In this document: positions 17,940 through 20,595 of the stretch, one piece after another
Layout: every line of letters starts with the position of its first letter
Numbering within the stretch: the stretch's first letter is position 1
Origin: Ephemerocybe angulata
Taxonomy: Eukaryota > Basidiomycota > Agaricomycetes > Agaricales > Psathyrellaceae
DNA: 20,595 nucleotides
Assembly (NCBI GenBank): GCA_013368325.1
Contig: JAACJK010000139.1
Span: 1 to 20,595, forward strand
Direction: 5' to 3'
Notes under the pieces: model-generated
What the model saw: only the letters and a program-made list of their open reading frames with translations
Told to the model about the DNA's origin: nothing
Database searches by the model: none
Position numbers and translations under genes: made by a program

Positions 17940-17946
17940 TATAAAG
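17940..17946 (+). promoter_or_regulatory. TATA box upstream of the small downstream gene
   Basis: TATAAAG lies about 70-76 nt before an ATG at 18016, the spacing seen for other genes here. Confidence 0.55.
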
Positions 17947-18015
17947 AGCGGTTGAAACGCGGGCACCCTTAGTAGCGCCCCCCACCGTCCTCCGTGATTT
18001 CGCCCTGCAAACACT

Positions 18016-18532
18016 ATGCATACGACTCTTTGGCACAACATGCCTGGCTTCTTAGAGGTAAGGCTAGTACTACAGCAATCGAACGAACTGACACCGATCT
18101 ACACTCTCTCGTGCTGCATCTCGTCAGCATCCGAAAGGTCAAGGTGCTGCGTTTTCAGCGAGGGCGGTACGTTCCTCTCTCGACGCCGACTAGGCGACTG
18201 AACGCTAATCTAGCTACGACGGTCTGGCCGTATTAGATCAGACACGAGCGGTGCACGTCTCCTCGACTCGCTGTGACCGCGAAACTGCCTATATGTGGAA
18301 AGTGCCCGCGTACACCACGAAGGAAAAGGGCGTAAAGTCGGAATACGTCGACCTAGAAAGCACCCATTTTCCCAACGGCAGCGTCAGTGTGCTGGTATCC
18401 ACCTATCTAGGCCGAAAGTGGCCCATGCCCTTCGTCTACAGGGTCTACTTAGACCCGGGTAACGCCGGACCTCCTCCTCTGAACGCAGCCGCCGCAAAGG
18501 TCTCCAGCGACCTTGGCTCGGCAACATCGTAA
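18016..18532 (+). CDS. Small hypothetical gene, 5' exon structure unresolved
   Basis: The well-supported part is the exon 18214-18532. It joins across a 47-nt intron (18167-18213, GTACGT..AATCTAG) to a preceding segment ending KVKVLRFQRGR, and reads on as YDGLAVLDQTRAVHVSS, AYMWKVPAYT, PNGSVSVLVSTYLGRKWPMP, FVYRVYLDPGNAG and a Pro/Ala-rich end. The likely start MHTTLWHNMPGFLE follows a TATA box and is followed by a good GTAAGG donor at 18058. Splicing to the visible acceptor at 18127 gives the wrong phase for the next segment, so either an acceptor is missed or there is a small lesion. No family recognised. Confidence 0.5.
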
Positions 18533-19181
18533 TTGTTCGGTATTCTAGAAGCAATAAGAATCGTAGATTGTTCTACGGAAACATTTCAAGGCAGGAGCAC
18601 GAGTTGGTGTTCGGGGTTCTAGGCGAGTGAGTACCATTCAAGTTACAACCAACGAGCATCCCCAGACTCACGCCATGCTCGGATATTTTCGCATCTAGTC
18701 TAATTGAACGGATCTGGGACGCCGCCTATAAACAGAAGGTGTAGAATAGTAGAACATTCGCGTTCAACTACCCAACCGTCCCTCGTCTCCAGCCCTTTCT
18801 CAGCCACGTAACGACCACGTTGTATTGCACGTCTGAGTGCCGTAGACCGTCACTCCACCAAATAAAGATCGTTTCCTTAACGTCGTGTAAAGTTTACCCC
18901 TCGAAAAAGATGAAGAGCGAGGCATCGAACACAAGCCTCAGCGCTAAGACGGGCGCTTAAAGACCCAATTGGTGCCGGTCGAGCAGAATTCAAGTATAAA
19001 TAAATAAATAGAAAATTCAAGTACAAGTACAACCACCTGGCTAACACGCACGAAAGTTAAATCACATAAGATACCAACATAAAATACAAGGTGAAACAGC
19101 GAAAACATGAGAGGTCTCTACCAAGCACGAGCGCTAAAACGTTATGGCGTCTAAAGCCCATTGCCAAAGCCTTGGAGGAAT
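18533..19181. other. Convergent intergenic region
   Basis: The stretch 18555-18630 is open with protein-like sequence (RLFYGNISRQEHELVFGVLGE) before a TGA. It could be a further exon of the gene ending at 18532, but I found no in-phase splice. From about 18990 to 19040 the sequence is AT-rich with repeated aattcaagta words and aaataaataaataga, a plausible transcript-end region. Confidence 0.4.
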
Positions 19182-19794
19182 TCACTTCCGAACACCGAAG
19201 TTTTCTCCGATTCCGACTCTCATATCTCCTCCTATCCCGAACCCGTTCCCGCCCCAAAAATCGTCGCCGAGGTCAAAAGCGGTTCCATCGCCAAAGGCGT
19301 CGCCTGACAACGGCAGACTGCGTAAAGAGCAAACGAGCATCATGAGCACACTGATACACCTAAACGCATATCAAATTAGGCAGACGTACGTCGTGTTCCC
19401 AACGTTTTGACCCATGATGGCTGGCCAATCATGGCCGCCATAGGAAGCCAAGTCGAGCGAATCCTCTGCAGGAAAACTACAGAGATAAAACAGGGAAATA
19501 TGAGGGTCTAATGTTGTATAACGCAGAGAGGAGAATATATGCTGACCTGAGAGAACCTGTGGGAAACGACGGGGAATAAAGGCTCCCAAACTGATTTAGG
19601 AATGCGAACGAGTCTTCATACATTGACCCGAGGCCCCCGTCAGTGGGTTGCGAGCTAGGGTCCGGTACGGCAGGCTCCTGAGGGCAAACAGACGAGCTGT
19701 TTCCCTGGGTAGTCTCCGCCAACGCGTCCGTGTTGCTGCTATACCGCCCAGGACGTAAGGTTAAGTACCCACTCCCCTCTTCGACCTTTCTCGT
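19182..19794 (-). CDS. 3' exons of an unrecognised multi-exon gene
   Basis: Three exons agree in phase: 19794-19547, 19476-19390 and 19317-19182, separated by introns of 70 and 72 nt (GTCAGC..CTGTAG and GTACGT..ACGCAG). The product part reads GYLTLRPGRYSSNTDALAE, a Ser/Pro/Gln-rich linker, YEDSFAFLNQFGSLYSPSFP, AEDSLDLASYGGHDWP and a Gly/Asp/Phe-rich end (FDLGDDFWGGNGFGIGG), closing at VRK. Acidic residues interleaved with aromatics (DSFAFLNQF, FDLGDDFW) resemble acidic activation regions, which would suit a regulator. That is inference from composition only. The upstream exons are unclear. Confidence 0.6.
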
Positions 19795-20216
19795 CTGCGA
19801 CCTTCAGAAACCATATGCACACGTGCTGTAGCCCGTGCGCGGCCCCCGGCTGAGCCTGGAGGAGGGTGGCGAGAGGAACGGTTGGTCGGCCGGCGAGATC
19901 CGTTCGAAGGGGGCGGAGCATCCACCAATGGGAAGAGCGAACCTGAAAACGCATCACCCTTTGGAGGCTCAACGCCGACAAGCGCACCACTGATAGAAGG
20001 AAGCGACCCGGGGCGGACACACTGTAGATATGCGAGCATCAGTTACGGGGCAGACACCGTGAATGGCACAATAAGCTCCAGAACGAAAAAATAAAAAAAA
20101 AAAAAACTCGCCTGCAATCCAGCATCAGAACAAACGTGCACACCTCGGCTTTGGCGCCTCCAGGACACTATCGAGCATCGCGATTAGAAAACGCGACGAA
20201 TAAACGAACAAAGGGG
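19795..20216 (-). other. Probable internal exons of the right-edge gene, not resolved
   Basis: The minus-strand reading around 19830-20010 is Pro/Ser/Gly/Arg-rich and protein-like (SLPSISGALVGVEPPKGDAF; DAPPPSNGSRRPTNRSS). It could link the 5' and 3' exons of the right-edge gene, but I found no clean in-phase junctions. A poly-A tract of 14 at about 20092-20105 interrupts the region. Confidence 0.35.
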
Positions 20217-20559
20217 AGTGACTTGCCGGGACGTGCGCATTTTGGCAGTTGCTACAGCCTGTGTGACGCCAACGTAGAAAGTTCTGGCGCAGGACGGCTG
20301 TGAGCTGAGCTTCCATGGCTTGGATCTGGTCGACCTGCACGGGCTGCAGAGCGTGCAACGTGAACCTTCACGATGCACACAGGTAAGATTGTCTGATCTC
20401 TCTAGCAGGAATCCAGGAACACGCACGAACAAAGGGCTCGTACAGCCCAACCTTCATCACATCGTCGTCCGAGTCGTCACCCTTCTCCTCGTCCGAGTCG
20501 TCACCCTTCGCCTTGTCGTCCGACGAGGGCAAAGTTCCCGTCACCTTAGGCATCTCCAA
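20217..20559 (-). CDS. Possible 5' exons of the right-edge gene, with Asp/Ser-rich repeats
   Basis: From an ATG at 20559 or an upstream exon beyond the window edge, the frame reads PKVTGTLPSSDDKAKGDDSD with the block KGDDSD repeated, encoded by a 24-bp imperfect tandem repeat at about 20464-20511. A second minus-strand segment at about 20230-20345 reads QVDQIQAMEAQLTAVLRQNF then LRWRHTGCSNCQNAHVP, an amphipathic helix followed by a CxxC. The splice between them (a short GTGTGC..CTGCAG intron near 20345-20385) is weak. Membership in the gene ending at 19182 is likely from strand and position only. Confidence 0.35.
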
Positions 20560-20595
20560 CTAATGTGCACACACGCGCTGGACCTTAGGATTGGC

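Noticed and set aside
20085..20105. Poly-A tract as evidence of a retrocopy
   Set aside because: No matching gene body or target duplication lies beside it, and neighbouring genes contain introns.

Overview
The window looks like a piece of an Agaricomycete (mushroom-class basidiomycete) nuclear genome. The signs are short introns (mostly 40-95 nt) with GTNNGN donors and YAG acceptors, TATA boxes 50-90 nt before several start codons, a Tnp2/Plavaka-type transposase relic, a 14-3-3 fragment with a spliceosomal intron, and four members of a fungal family that pairs an F-box-like N-terminus with a GS...SDLD nucleotidyltransferase-like core. Exon models were built by hand from splice-site consensus and phase agreement, with no transcript data.

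Left part (1-7.2 kb): two adjacent minus-strand paralogs of the F-box/NTase-like family (1-543 and 1233-2144). Both carry frameshifts, and the first is cut by the window edge. Next is a four-exon minus-strand gene of unknown function with a clear TATA box (2981-4034), followed by possible extra 3' coding (2384-2977). A divergent promoter region leads to an apparently intact plus-strand F-box/NTase-like gene (4662-5811). A two-exon minus-strand gene of unknown function occupies 6375-7221.

Middle part (7.2-13 kb): a long gene-poor stretch with a 32-bp tandem repeat. It is followed by a 14-3-3 pseudogene whose 3' part was tandemly copied as a 690-bp unit with a single base difference, and then by a Tnp2 transposase fragment.

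Right part (13-20.6 kb): the most striking locus is a minus-strand gene at 12996-15808. Its eight in-phase exons encode a full-length but highly diverged ribonucleotide reductase large subunit (R1). The fold markers are kept (ERPQHML, TSC, EPWHTDI, LYKDA, DWGAL). The N-x-C-x-E catalytic triplet, the second redox cysteine, the radical-transfer Tyr-Tyr pair, the phosphate loop and the C-terminal CxxC tail are missing or replaced. It therefore looks like an R1 pseudoenzyme kept open rather than a decaying pseudogene. Divergent from it lies a four-exon F-box/NTase-like paralog (16537-17834) with a degraded active-site signature, followed by a short partly resolved gene (to 18532) and a multi-exon minus-strand gene of unknown function at the right edge.

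The genes do not form a recognisable pathway. The co-residence of a catalytically dead dNTP-synthesis subunit with a graded series of NTase-like proteins is the main lead. A functional link between them is speculation.
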